From Nitrospira sp. (GTDB taxonomy: Bacteria; Nitrospirota; Nitrospiria; Nitrospirales; Nitrospiraceae): 7,421 bases of DNA. This document shows, one piece after another, positions 1-6,091 of this stretch (the first letter of the stretch is position 1; each line of letters begins with the position of its first letter). The notes beneath the pieces are model-generated. The model ran no database searches and was not told the DNA's origin. It worked only from the letters and a program-made list of their open reading frames with translations. A program made the position numbers and the translations under genes. The stretch spans positions 1 to 7,421 of the forward strand of contig SWDL01000312.1 in the NCBI GenBank assembly GCA_005116795.1. The letters run 5' to 3'.

Positions 1-98
1 ACATACTACTGGATGGGGTAACTTGACTCAAGCAGATATGCCTTAGTCGCCAACCCGACATAGACCAGATACGTCGCCAGTAGAAGGCTTGGCGGACA

Positions 99-115
99 GG
101 ATAAGTCTCTTATCC
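99..115 (-). other. Short perfect stem-loop over the end of the 110-1399 methyltransferase gene
   Basis: The + strand shows ggataag, a tct loop, then cttatcc: a perfect 7-bp stem with a 3-nt loop. It contains the TAA stop codon of the methyltransferase gene (110-112). On the minus strand no run of T follows the stem, so it is not a classical intrinsic terminator. It may still slow 3' exonuclease decay or be chance. No gene is visible between position 1 and the stop codon. Confidence 0.35.
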
Positions 116-1399
116 GTGACTCAGAGAGAACGCCGCGTCTTTGAGAGACTCGTTCGACACGACGAGCGGTTCGGGGATGGGCACAATGAACCGGATGCCT
201 TGCTCCAGCAGGGATTTTTCCCGGCCGATGATCTCTTTGGCATAATTCCAGGGCAGAAGCAGGAAATAGTCAGGGGGATGATCGTGGGCGTAGGCCGGCG
301 ACACGACCGGCACATGGGTCCCCGGGAGGACTTTGCCCTGCTTGAACTCCGTCGTATCGCTCGCGTATTGCAGCTCCCTTGCGGTAATCCCGCAGGCATT
401 CAGCAGCGTGTTCCCCTTGGCGGGAGCGCCGTATCCGGCGACACGCTTCCCCTGGCTGACAAGCCCCCGAACCAGTGCGCCGAGTTCCCGCATGGTGCGG
501 CCGGATCGTTCCGCAAAACGTTGATAGGCCACTTCGTTCGTCAGGCCCGATCGGACCTCCAGTTCTTCCAACTCGAAGACGGCCTTCCCTGTCGGCCACT
601 GACTCTCTGCCTGGCCCACGAACACCACGATGGATCCACCGTGGACCGCAAACCGAGCGACGTCGACCACTCGAAGCCCATGCCGTTCAAACAGGCGTCG
701 CAGCGTGCCGACGGAAAAATACGACAGATGCTCGTGATAAATGGTGTCGAATTGATTGCCCTCGATCAGATTGAGCAGGTAGGGCACCTCGACCGCAAAA
801 ATTCCCGCGGGATCCAACAGTCGCGTCGCCGCATTGATGACATCCGTCAGATCATCGATGTGGGCGAACACGTGCCGGCCCAGAATGAGTCGAGGGTGGC
901 CATATTGCTCTAGAATCGTCCCGGCGAGGCCTTCGCCAAAATATTCGGCGAGCGTCTCCACCCCCCTCGCATTGGCGAGGTCAGCCAGATTGCGGGCAGG
1001 GTCGACCCCCAGCGTACGCATCCCCATACTACGGAACACCTCAAGCTGAGTCCCGATATTGCTGCCCACTTCAATGACGAGACTGCCTGCGGGGAGATGG
1101 AATCTGGTCACGGCCAGATTCGCCACGTCCCGCATGTGATTCAGAATCTGGCGCGAATCCGACGAAATATAGACGTAGTGTCGATAGAGCACATCGGGGC
1201 TCACCACCTGACGGATCGCCATGAGCCAGCAACTGCGACAGACGATCACGTCCATCGGGAACCTCGGCTCGTCGTCGTAGGACGGGGCCGGCGCCAGATA
1301 GTTATTGGCCAGCGGCATGGGGCCGAATGACAGGACATCGAGCCAGTCCTCTTTGCCGCAGACGCGGCAGACGGTCATGCACCGCACGGGGTCGCTCAT
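110..1399 (-). CDS. Class I SAM-dependent C-methyltransferase (zinc-binding N-terminus; sugar C-methyltransferase type)
   Basis: This 429-residue protein probably transfers a methyl group from S-adenosylmethionine to a carbon of a nucleotide-linked sugar, as the related NovU/TylC3-type enzymes do. Three parts are visible. An N-terminal zinc-binding region has paired cysteines C11/C14 and C54/C57. A Rossmann methyltransferase core has SAM motif I, VIEVGSNIGT, at about 108-117, followed by GVDPARN, and EHLSYFSVGTLRRLF lies near 220. A C-terminal domain carries GYGAPAKGNTLLN near 325 and LLPWNY near 385, both typical of this family. Length matches full-length members. The ATG at 1399 overlaps the stop of the upstream methyltransferase by ATGA, which suggests translational coupling. 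The natural substrate cannot be read from the sequence; neighbouring glycosyltransferases suggest an O-antigen or exopolysaccharide sugar. Confidence 0.9.
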   Translation of the reverse strand: MSDPVRCMTVCRVCGKEDWLDVLSFGPMPLANNYLAPAPSYDDEPRFPMDVIVCRSCWLMAIRQVVSPDVLYRHYVYISSDSRQILNHMRDVANLAVTRFHLPAGSLVIEVGSNIGTQLEVFRSMGMRTLGVDPARNLADLANARGVETLAEYFGEGLAGTILEQYGHPRLILGRHVFAHIDDLTDVINAATRLLDPAGIFAVEVPYLLNLIEGNQFDTIYHEHLSYFSVGTLRRLFERHGLRVVDVARFAVHGGSIVVFVGQAESQWPTGKAVFELEELEVRSGLTNEVAYQRFAERSGRTMRELGALVRGLVSQGKRVAGYGAPAKGNTLLNACGITARELQYASDTTEFKQGKVLPGTHVPVVSPAYAHDHPPDYFLLLPWNYAKEIIGREKSLLEQGIRFIVPIPEPLVVSNESLKDAAFSLSHG

Positions 1400-1995
1400 G
1401 GCTTCACTGCTTCCAGGACCACACTCATTTCTTCACAGACGTTCCAGAGGTAGCGACGAAACCGCTTCCGAAAGTATTCAGGAAAGAACTTGAACGGCTT
1501 TCGCATGTTATAGGAAATCGCCAGAATCAGGAAGTTTGTTTTCAGACCGTAGTAATTGGGCGAGGTGAAGTACCCGAAGCTCTCTTCAGTCATGAATCGG
1601 ACATGGGTCGGATCGACAAAGGCCTTGCGCGAGGCGTAGTAGGGCGTCTTGATATAGACCTTGGCGGAGGGCGCACAGACTCGGTACAGCTCTTCCATGA
1701 ACGTCATCAAGTCCCGCATGTGCTCCATGGAATGGATGGAGTAGGCGCCGGCAATGCTGCTGTCCTCGAACGGGAGGCCTCGCTCGAAATCGCAGACCAC
1801 ATCAACCCCCGGGACCCGCCGTTGGTCGACGCCGATCGTCCCCGGCTGCTTGTGCGCACCGCAGCCGATATCCAGCACCGGCCCGCGAGGACGCCTTCGA
1901 AGCCGGCGATCCTGAGGGCAGGGAGTGATCCAGAACCGCTCGCGATCAGGCGCATTCTTTCCTTCCTCCAACCACTCTGGCGGTGAGTTGCTCAT
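1396..1995 (-). CDS. Class I SAM-dependent methyltransferase (Methyltransf_11 type)
   Basis: This 199-residue protein is predicted to be a small cytoplasmic SAM-dependent methyltransferase. Motif I is VLDIGCGAHKQPG at about 39-51, followed by GVDQRR and a VVCDFERGLPFEDSS stretch typical of the acidic motif II region. SIHSMEHMRD matches the post-motif region common in Methyltransf_11 enzymes, and VYIKTPYY fits a later core strand. The C-terminal 45 residues are rich in aromatic and basic residues. The start is taken as ATG at 1995; a TTG lies one codon upstream, and no strong ribosome binding site marks either. The end overlaps the next methyltransferase gene by four bases. The acceptor is unknown; by context a glycan or a lipid-linked sugar is likely. 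Confidence 0.85.
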   Translation of the reverse strand: MSNSPPEWLEEGKNAPDRERFWITPCPQDRRLRRRPRGPVLDIGCGAHKQPGTIGVDQRRVPGVDVVCDFERGLPFEDSSIAGAYSIHSMEHMRDLMTFMEELYRVCAPSAKVYIKTPYYASRKAFVDPTHVRFMTEESFGYFTSPNYYGLKTNFLILAISYNMRKPFKFFPEYFRKRFRRYLWNVCEEMSVVLEAVKP

Positions 1996-2052
1996 CAATG
2001 CTACTGATCTACAACAAGGGTGTACGGAACAACAAGACCGATTAGGTCGCGA

Positions 2053-2452
2053 TTAGCCCTTTCCCGCAAACGTCCGCCGCCATCGCGTGTACCCGCGTAA
2101 CCGGAACGGGGCTTTTCGGATGGCAAGGGCATAGTAGCCGCGCGCTTCAACCGGCCGCCCAAACCGCTCGGCCGCCCACAGAGGGCCCCCGCATCAGCAG
2201 ACAGTTGGCCCATTCATAATCCAAGGCGCGCCGTTGGACTGCAGTCAGATTGGGACCGGATTCGAGACCCTGCAGAAGCCATTCGCGGCTAGAGAGCACC
2301 TTGTCTCGATGCGTCGCCTCACCGAATGCCATATCCCGATAGCCGTGACCACGCTGCGGTTTCTTCACCAGCGGTCGAGCCACGCAGGCGAGGCCCGTGA
2401 CGTCATAGAGTCGGATCGACAGATCCGCATCCTCCGACCTGTAGAGGGGGGC
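2053..2452 (-). pseudogene. GT2 glycosyltransferase remnant 1 (3' third, frameshifted)
   Basis: The translated minus strand matches residues about 175-304 of the intact GT2 at 6092-7006. It contains SEDADLSIRLYDVTG, RPLVKK, RGHGYRDMAF and ALDYEWANCLLMRG, with about 84% residue identity by eye over 86 positions. Near 2178-2190, about ten bases (agagggcccc region) replace three. This shifts the frame, and the homology resumes in another frame as WAAERFGRPVEARGYYA, then continues to a TAA at 2053-2055. The catalytic N-terminal two thirds (nucleotide-sugar binding and DxD) are missing, so no activity is expected. The 5' edge meets the end of the MNT-HEPN gene at 2483; weaker resemblance may run across the 30 bases between. 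The divergence shows an old paralogue, not a recent copy. Confidence 0.88.
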
Positions 2453-2500
2453 GTGCGCTTGTCGTTTTGCTTGAGGATCAGCCTACCCGGCACACGCCCC
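2448..2500. repeat. Imperfect inverted repeat around the MNT-HEPN stop codon
   Basis: ggggcgtgcg at 2448-2457 pairs with cacacgcccc at 2491-2500, nine of ten positions, with the tenth a G-T wobble in RNA. The 33-base loop holds the TAG stop of the MNT-HEPN gene. It lies at the junction between that gene and GT2 remnant 1. It could be a weak transcript-end hairpin or a trace of the joining event; in GC-rich DNA, chance is also possible. Confidence 0.3.
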
Positions 2501-3169
2501 GGCGTCTTCGACCGCCTGGCGCGCCGCTCCAAGCGCGCGACGCGCATCGTCCTCTCTCGGTTCGCCCGACGGCAGCAAACCCTCGTCGGTCGGATAACGT
2601 CCGCGGTAGGCACTGTTGAGAAAGGCCGCCTCATCTACGGACAGACGAATGGCGTAGCCGAGCCCTAGGGCATGCGCGCGAAGATCAAGTAGGTCATGCG
2701 TCCGCGTTGGCCGCGTTCCTTTTTCCAGCAGGAGGGCCTTCAATGCTTTGTCCACGCATTGCTGGCTGTGGTAGCAGGCTCCCCGATACTTGTGGTGCTC
2801 GCACAGCAACGAGGCCGTCTCCAATTCATCCTGCGCATCAGTCAGCCAGGTCTTTGTCACGTTGCGCATATAGAGCAGCCTCCCGGTTTCCATGACCTCT
2901 CCGATAAACGGGCTCCCTCCCAAATAGAGATCGCGCAGTTCCTGAGGGGTATACACGAGGACATCGAGCGGCAGGGCTCGATCCGCGAGGATTCGCTCGA
3001 CTTCGACTCGCCGATCAATCGGGCGTTTCGTCGTTTCTTTGACGATGAGCAGATCAACGTCGCTCTCGGCCTTCTGCGCCCCTGACGCCTGAGACCCATA
3101 GAGGATCACGCGATCCGGCTCATAGACCTCAACCAGCCGCTGCGTAATATCCTCAAGGGTGGTCAACAT
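2483..3169 (-). CDS. Fused MNT nucleotidyltransferase-HEPN domain protein (toxin-antitoxin type)
   Basis: This 228-residue protein joins a minimal nucleotidyltransferase (MNT) domain at about 1-100 to a HEPN domain at about 105-225. The MNT active site is complete: G25-S26 in LYGSQASG, D37 and D39 in ESDVDLLIV, and D69 in LPLDVLVY. The HEPN part shows YHSQQCVDKALKALL and an R153-x4-H158 motif (RPTRTHDL), which fits the RNase-type signature. In separate MntA/HepT pairs the nucleotidyltransferase modifies a tyrosine just after this motif and silences the RNase; here leucine occupies that position. The fusion would place toxin and antitoxin in one chain, but activity is not proven. The start is the ATG at 3169, where family-like sequence begins; ATGs at 3199 and 3250 would add 10 or 27 residues. 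The stop abuts GT2 remnant 1, and the Uma2-family gene lies 105 bases upstream. Confidence 0.85.
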   Translation of the reverse strand: MLTTLEDITQRLVEVYEPDRVILYGSQASGAQKAESDVDLLIVKETTKRPIDRRVEVERILADRALPLDVLVYTPQELRDLYLGGSPFIGEVMETGRLLYMRNVTKTWLTDAQDELETASLLCEHHKYRGACYHSQQCVDKALKALLLEKGTRPTRTHDLLDLRAHALGLGYAIRLSVDEAAFLNSAYRGRYPTDEGLLPSGEPREDDARRALGAARQAVEDAGACAG

Positions 3170-3274
3170 CGGAGTTCCAGTCGATGTCACGCGAGACATC
3201 TTAGAAATATGGGCGGACTGTGTTGACAGACTTCCGGCCGGGCCACGCATTCATACCAGACAGCACCTTGCGGG

Positions 3275-3871
3275 TCAAACGAGTGATGTCTTTTCTGGGG
3301 CCGCTTCCGCCGGCGGCTCCACTTCGAACACTTCCCACAGCGCAATTTCAAGCCCCTCGAGTGATCTCAACGCCAAACGGTCGCTCGCTCCGAATACATC
3401 CGGTCCTGTGAACCGGCCGCTCTCCAGCCAATATCGCTCGATCAGCAACTCGTCGGGATGAACAACGAGGTATTCCTTTACTCCGAATCGCTCATAGAGG
3501 GCCTTCTTCTCTCGCTTATCTTTCAGCGCCGTGGAGGGGGAGAGCACTTCGATGATCAGATCCGGCGCGCCATAGATCCGATCCTTGATCTTGGGGGGAT
3601 CGCACACGACCAGCACATCCGGCTGGATGAAGTTGTGGTCGTCCAGATAGACATCAAGGGGGGCGATAAAGACTCGACAGGGTTTTCCCGCCAGCCTGTC
3701 GGCGAGTTTCCGGTAGAAGTTCCCGGCAAGAATCTGATGCCTCGGCGTCGGCGATGGCGTCATGTCGTACGCTTCACCAGCGATGACCTCCCACCGTTCC
3801 TCATCCGGCCAGGTCAGGTAATCCTGCCACGTGTATTTCTGACCCGCTCGTTTATTTGGTTGAGTCGCCAT
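3275..3871 (-). CDS. Uma2 family (DUF820) restriction-endonuclease-fold protein
   Basis: This 198-residue protein belongs to the Uma2/DUF820 family, which has a PD-(D/E)xK nuclease-like fold. Visible hallmarks are YTWQDYLTWP and WEVIAGEAYDMTPSPTPRHQ at the N-terminus, the acidic residue D85 in FIQPDVLVV, E108 in DLIIEVLSPST, and the lysine-rich DKREKKALYERFGVKEYLVV (lysines about 119-123). The length is normal for the family and no key residue is missing. Family members are abundant in cyanobacteria and other bacteria with large genomes; their biological role is poorly known, and defence or mobile-element links are only suggested. The ATG at 3871 is chosen over an in-frame GTG at 3880 because AAGAGG lies 8 bases upstream of it. 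It directly follows GT2 remnant 2 and may be co-transcribed with the MNT-HEPN gene downstream. Confidence 0.88.
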   Translation of the reverse strand: MATQPNKRAGQKYTWQDYLTWPDEERWEVIAGEAYDMTPSPTPRHQILAGNFYRKLADRLAGKPCRVFIAPLDVYLDDHNFIQPDVLVVCDPPKIKDRIYGAPDLIIEVLSPSTALKDKREKKALYERFGVKEYLVVHPDELLIERYWLESGRFTGPDVFGASDRLALRSLEGLEIALWEVFEVEPPAEAAPEKTSLV

Positions 3872-3885
3872 AGTCCTCACCTCTT
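3872..3885 (-). promoter_or_regulatory. Ribosome binding site of the Uma2 gene
   Basis: Read on the minus strand this is AAGAGGTGAGGACT directly before the ATG at 3871. AAGAGG is spaced 8 bases from the start. It settles the start at 3871 rather than the GTG at 3880, which lies inside the site. The site also begins within four bases of the end of detectable GT2 remnant 2 homology. Confidence 0.6.
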
Positions 3886-3888
3886 AGC

Positions 3889-4112
3889 CCCGCGCGCCTC
3901 GGCCGGACGGCCGAACCATTTCGTCGCCCATCCCCGCATCAGCAGGCAGTTGGCCCATTCACAATCCAATGCATGACGTTGGACATCAGTCATATGAGGC
4001 CTGGCTTCAAGCCCGTGAAGGAACCGTTCCCGGCTGGAGCGCACCTTGTCCCGATCCGTGGCTTCATCACACGTCATGTCCCGATAGCCGGCCCACACGT
4101 ATCCGGCTTTCG
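3889..4112 (-). pseudogene. GT2 glycosyltransferase remnant 2 (internal piece)
   Basis: The minus-strand reading frame matches residues about 209-276 of the intact GT2. It shows GYRDM, DKVRSSRERFLHGLE, EWANCLLMRGW and FGRPAEARG, with about 75% identity by eye over 67 residues. Clear similarity runs from 4089 to 3889; a weaker match may reach 4112, two bases from the toxin stop codon at 4115-4117. Both ends are lost: neither the catalytic domain nor the last ~28 residues are present. The piece stays open until a TGA at 3877-3879 but has no plausible function alone. It is more diverged from the intact gene than remnant 1, so it is probably an older or a different paralogue. Confidence 0.87.
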
Positions 4113-4114
4113 AC

Positions 4115-4400
4115 CTATCGCTCGATCGGACGTCGCGCTTGGTGATAGACCCGAACAACTTCAAACGCATCCTTCCGCCGCCGATAGTAAATCCGATAAG
4201 GAGGAACAGGCCATGTACTGACTCGCCGGCCGTCACGAAGTGTCGCTTCCCTGCCTTACAATAAGTTCTGTAGCAAGCATTCCGATCACTTCGACGAGAT
4301 GCGCGAGCACCCGATCAGCAGCATCGGGATTATCACGTCCAACATACTCGTACGCTTCCTTGAGATCGACTTGAGCCTGAGGTGAGACAGTAACGGTCAT
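4115..4400 (-). pseudogene. ParE/RelE-family toxin gene with a single-base frameshift
   Basis: The ATG at 4400 opens MTVTVSPQAQVDLKEAYEYV, then GRDNPDAADRVLAHLVEVIG, which is the N-terminal half of a ParE/RelE-superfamily toxin. That frame stops after 55 codons at 4233. The C-terminal half lies in another frame from about 4255 to the TAG at 4115: GREATLRDGRRVSTWPVPPY, then RIYYRRRKDAFEVVRV. The span is 286 bases, one more than a multiple of three. Removing one A from the GTAAGG stretch near 4255-4258 would give a continuous 94-residue protein of normal family length. Family members either poison DNA gyrase (ParE) or cleave mRNA at the ribosome (RelE); the sequence does not decide which. It overlaps its antitoxin gene by ATGA. 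The change may be a true inactivating mutation or a sequencing error. Confidence 0.85.
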
Positions 4401-4618
4401 CGCCGCGGCAGCTCACGACGAATCTCGCGTACCACGTCGGATAAGGGACGTCCCCTTCCGCCATCCAATTCGTCAAGCGCGGCAAGGATTCCTCGCTCTC
4501 CTTCCTCGGTAAGCTGAGGGACATCGTCGACGGACTCGACCGCATAGCGCCCGGGCGGGAGCTGACGTAGTTCGTCCGAAATATATGTCCCATCCCATCG
4601 GATTACTTTGACGCCCAT
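4397..4618 (-). CDS. Small antitoxin-type protein paired with a ParE/RelE toxin
   Basis: This 73-residue acidic protein begins MGVKVIRWDGTYISDELRQL and ends with a basic tail, VVREIRRELPRR. In the middle are PPGRYAVESVDD and LTEEGERGILAALDELDGGRG. Its size, position immediately before a ParE/RelE-type toxin and ATGA overlap are those of a type II antitoxin, which would bind and neutralise the toxin and often represses its own promoter. I do not recognise it as a classical ParD, Phd or RelB; no clear ribbon-helix-helix motif is visible, so family membership is left open. The ATG at 4618 is preferred over a start 12 codons upstream because a strong GGAGGTGG lies just before it. The gene itself looks intact although the toxin is frameshifted. 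Confidence 0.78.
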   Translation of the reverse strand: MGVKVIRWDGTYISDELRQLPPGRYAVESVDDVPQLTEEGERGILAALDELDGGRGRPLSDVVREIRRELPRR

Positions 4619-4622
4619 CTTT

Positions 4623-4630
4623 CCACCTCC
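4623..4630 (-). promoter_or_regulatory. Strong ribosome binding site of the antitoxin gene
   Basis: On the minus strand the sequence GGAGGTGG ends four bases before the ATG at 4618, with the GGAGG core seven bases away. It decides the start codon and predicts strong antitoxin translation. Confidence 0.7.
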
Positions 4631-4666
4631 CCCTGTTACGCCGCTGTATTTCAACGTGACGCCCTT

Positions 4667-4694
4667 ATATCATAGTCAAGTCGATGAGGGTCAA
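4667..4694 (-). promoter_or_regulatory. Candidate sigma-70 promoter for the antitoxin-toxin pair
   Basis: On the minus strand TTGACC (4689-4694) is followed after 16 bases by TGATAT (4667-4672), about 50 bases before the antitoxin ATG. The stretch is AT-richer than its surroundings. Overlapping alternatives (TATGAT, TATAAG) make the exact -10 uncertain. An own promoter would be expected for an autoregulated toxin-antitoxin pair. Confidence 0.35.
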
Positions 4695-4792
4695 ATACCG
4701 GTATGGAATCGAGCACTTCGGCAGGGTTCGGCAGCCTCTTCCCTCCTGAACAAAATTCTCGGCCATTCTCCGAACCCGAAACAGCATCGCCG

Positions 4793-4918
4793 TCATCGGA
4801 ACGTTGGTCGCAGCAATCTCGTGTATCCGCACAACCGCAACGGGGCCTTACGAGCGGCACAGGCATAATACCGACGCGCCTCGGCGGGACGACCACATCG
4901 CTCGGCCGCCCAGCCTCA
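4793..4918 (-). pseudogene. GT2 glycosyltransferase remnant 3 (C-terminal tail only)
   Basis: The minus strand encodes GWAAERCGRPAEARRYYACA, then RKAPLRLCGYTRLLR, and ends at TGA 4793-4795. This matches the last ~43 residues of the intact GT2 (about 262-304). Everything upstream is gone; on that side the sequence changes to the region holding the REP-like palindrome. It overlaps remnant 2 in content by about 14 residues (the GRPAEAR stretch) and lies upstream of it in transcription order, so the two cannot be halves of one gene split by an insertion. It must be a separate copy. Confidence 0.85.
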
Positions 4919-4955
4919 CAATGTGGCGATCGAAACTGGACCGAGCGAGGATGAA

Positions 4956-5039
4956 AATGGGGACAGGCGCCGGCGGGCCGTTCCGAGGGGGACAGTCCCC
5001 CGGACCTATCCCCCTTGGCTTGGGGAGCCAGTCCCCATT
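4956..5039. repeat. REP/BIME-like palindromic element
   Basis: The 16-base left arm aatggggacaggcgcc (4956-4971) is matched at 14 of 16 positions by the reverse complement of the right arm (5024-5039). Inside are a tight hairpin, gggggac-a-gtccccc near 4986-5000, and a second one, tcccc-cttggctt-gggga near 5009-5025. The GGGGAC/GTCCCC hairpin style resembles intergenic repeats moved by REP-associated tyrosine transposases (RAYT), but no transposase gene is in the window. It occupies the gap between the stop of the 5089-6030 gene and GT2 remnant 3. It may also act as a transcript-end structure. Confidence 0.6.
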
Positions 5040-5088
5040 GTCACCTGCACTCCACACACAGGGTCACCGCTGCTCCGTCATGTCATGA

Positions 5089-6030
5089 TCAGGAAGTCTG
5101 TGTTTGTCCGCTCCCACCGAACCAGTCTTTCAGAAACGCGCGAGCAATGTCGACGACCCGTCCGGCATCACCTTGCGAAGACTGCGCATCCTCTCTCGTG
5201 TACTCTTCACTCGGTATCCAGAGCGAATGCTCCGTCATGCCCGGATATCGGCTGAACGTGCCCTCAGGTTCAAGCTTGCTCGACAAACGCGCGGCTTCCT
5301 TCAGGACATCCCGCGTTCCTCTCGGCAAGGATTCTTCCTCGACCAAGCCGGCAAGAATCGAGCCGACGACGTGCGTCCTCTGAAAGGAGCCGAAGCAGAT
5401 CAAGATCGCTTTCACCGCTTTCTCAGCCGCCTGCTGAAAGTGGTACACGGCCTTGTCGTAATACCCAGCGGCGATCAGCCGGTCCCCGATCTCGTAATCG
5501 CGCGAGCCATCGGTCAGCATCGCCCGCGCAAATTCTTCGTTGCTGACGGGGGAGAGCGGCGTCGGCACTCTTTTCTGCACGGGGAACCGCCACCCCTCGC
5601 CGCTTCGTCGCACTCCATGCTCGTCCATATAACGCCGGGCTTCGTCGATCAGGGCTTCGAGTGTCCCCTCCTCATCAACGAGAATCACGCCCTCTTCTGC
5701 AATGTCCAAGAATAAGGGATTGTGGCCCCGGAAATTCTGCTCGCACTCCTCGGGAGTGAACAGCAGGACATCGAGGGGAATCCCGGGCATGGCGGCTTTA
5801 ATCTGAAGAATCTCTTCCCTCCGCCTATGCCGGTGTGGAGGGAGGTTTCGAGCCACCACCAACAGATCGACATCCGAATCCTTTCCTGCCGTCCCTCTGG
5901 CCGAAGATCCGAACAGCACGGCCCCCATCAAGAAGAAGGGCCAGGTTCCTTGTCGAAGCCGATCTCTCACACGCTGCGCGAGTCTCCGCGCATCCACTCT
6001 ATTTCTATTGCGGTCTCCCGATTCCGTCAT
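5089..6030 (-). CDS. Fused MNT nucleotidyltransferase-HEPN domain protein, long form
   Basis: This 313-residue protein has an MNT domain at about 15-120 and a HEPN domain at about 165-305, joined by a ~40-residue linker. The nucleotidyltransferase site is complete: G41-S42 in LFGSSARG, D53 and D55 in KDSDVDLLVV, and D87 in PLDVLLF. The HEPN part shows RDYEIGDRLIAAGYYDKAVY and HFQQAAEKAVKAIL, typical of the family. At the expected RNase motif it reads SFQRTHVVG, and no arginine sits 5-7 residues before H220, so the R-x4-6-H signature appears lost. It may therefore bind RNA or a partner without cutting, or use another residue. It is only distantly similar to the 2483-3169 protein. The ATG at 6030 is used; a TTG at 6048 would add six residues. 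It follows the GT2 stop by about 60 bases and could be read through from that operon. Confidence 0.85.
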   Translation of the reverse strand: MTESGDRNRNRVDARRLAQRVRDRLRQGTWPFFLMGAVLFGSSARGTAGKDSDVDLLVVARNLPPHRHRRREEILQIKAAMPGIPLDVLLFTPEECEQNFRGHNPLFLDIAEEGVILVDEEGTLEALIDEARRYMDEHGVRRSGEGWRFPVQKRVPTPLSPVSNEEFARAMLTDGSRDYEIGDRLIAAGYYDKAVYHFQQAAEKAVKAILICFGSFQRTHVVGSILAGLVEEESLPRGTRDVLKEAARLSSKLEPEGTFSRYPGMTEHSLWIPSEEYTREDAQSSQGDAGRVVDIARAFLKDWFGGSGQTQTS

Positions 6031-6091
6031 GAGAGTATTCTCACACAAGCCATCGCCGGGCTTTCATTATCGTCACCACATTTTCACCCTT

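Noticed and set aside
89..913. Long plus-strand open frame of 274 codons
   Set aside because: It lies wholly opposite the methyltransferase gene at 110-1399, which has clear family motifs; the plus-strand translation shows none.
2011..2036. Direct repeat acaacaag at 2011-2018 and 2029-2036 upstream of the 1396-1995 methyltransferase
   Set aside because: Two 8-base copies could be an operator, but no regulator or promoter with good boxes is visible, so chance is the simpler explanation.
2001..2213. Possible 70-residue minus-strand gene
   Set aside because: The nucleotides are the frameshifted end of GT2 remnant 1 read out of frame; the true homology lies in a different frame and ends at 2053.
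4112..4793. Remnants 2 and 3 as two halves of one GT2 gene split by the antitoxin-toxin pair
   Set aside because: Their order is wrong for a simple split (the C-terminal tail lies upstream of the internal piece) and they share about 14 residues of content, so they must be separate copies.
6031..6042. Near-palindrome gagagtattctc directly before the 6030 start codon
   Set aside because: Only 10 of 12 positions are symmetric and nothing else marks an operator; it is too short to support autoregulation.
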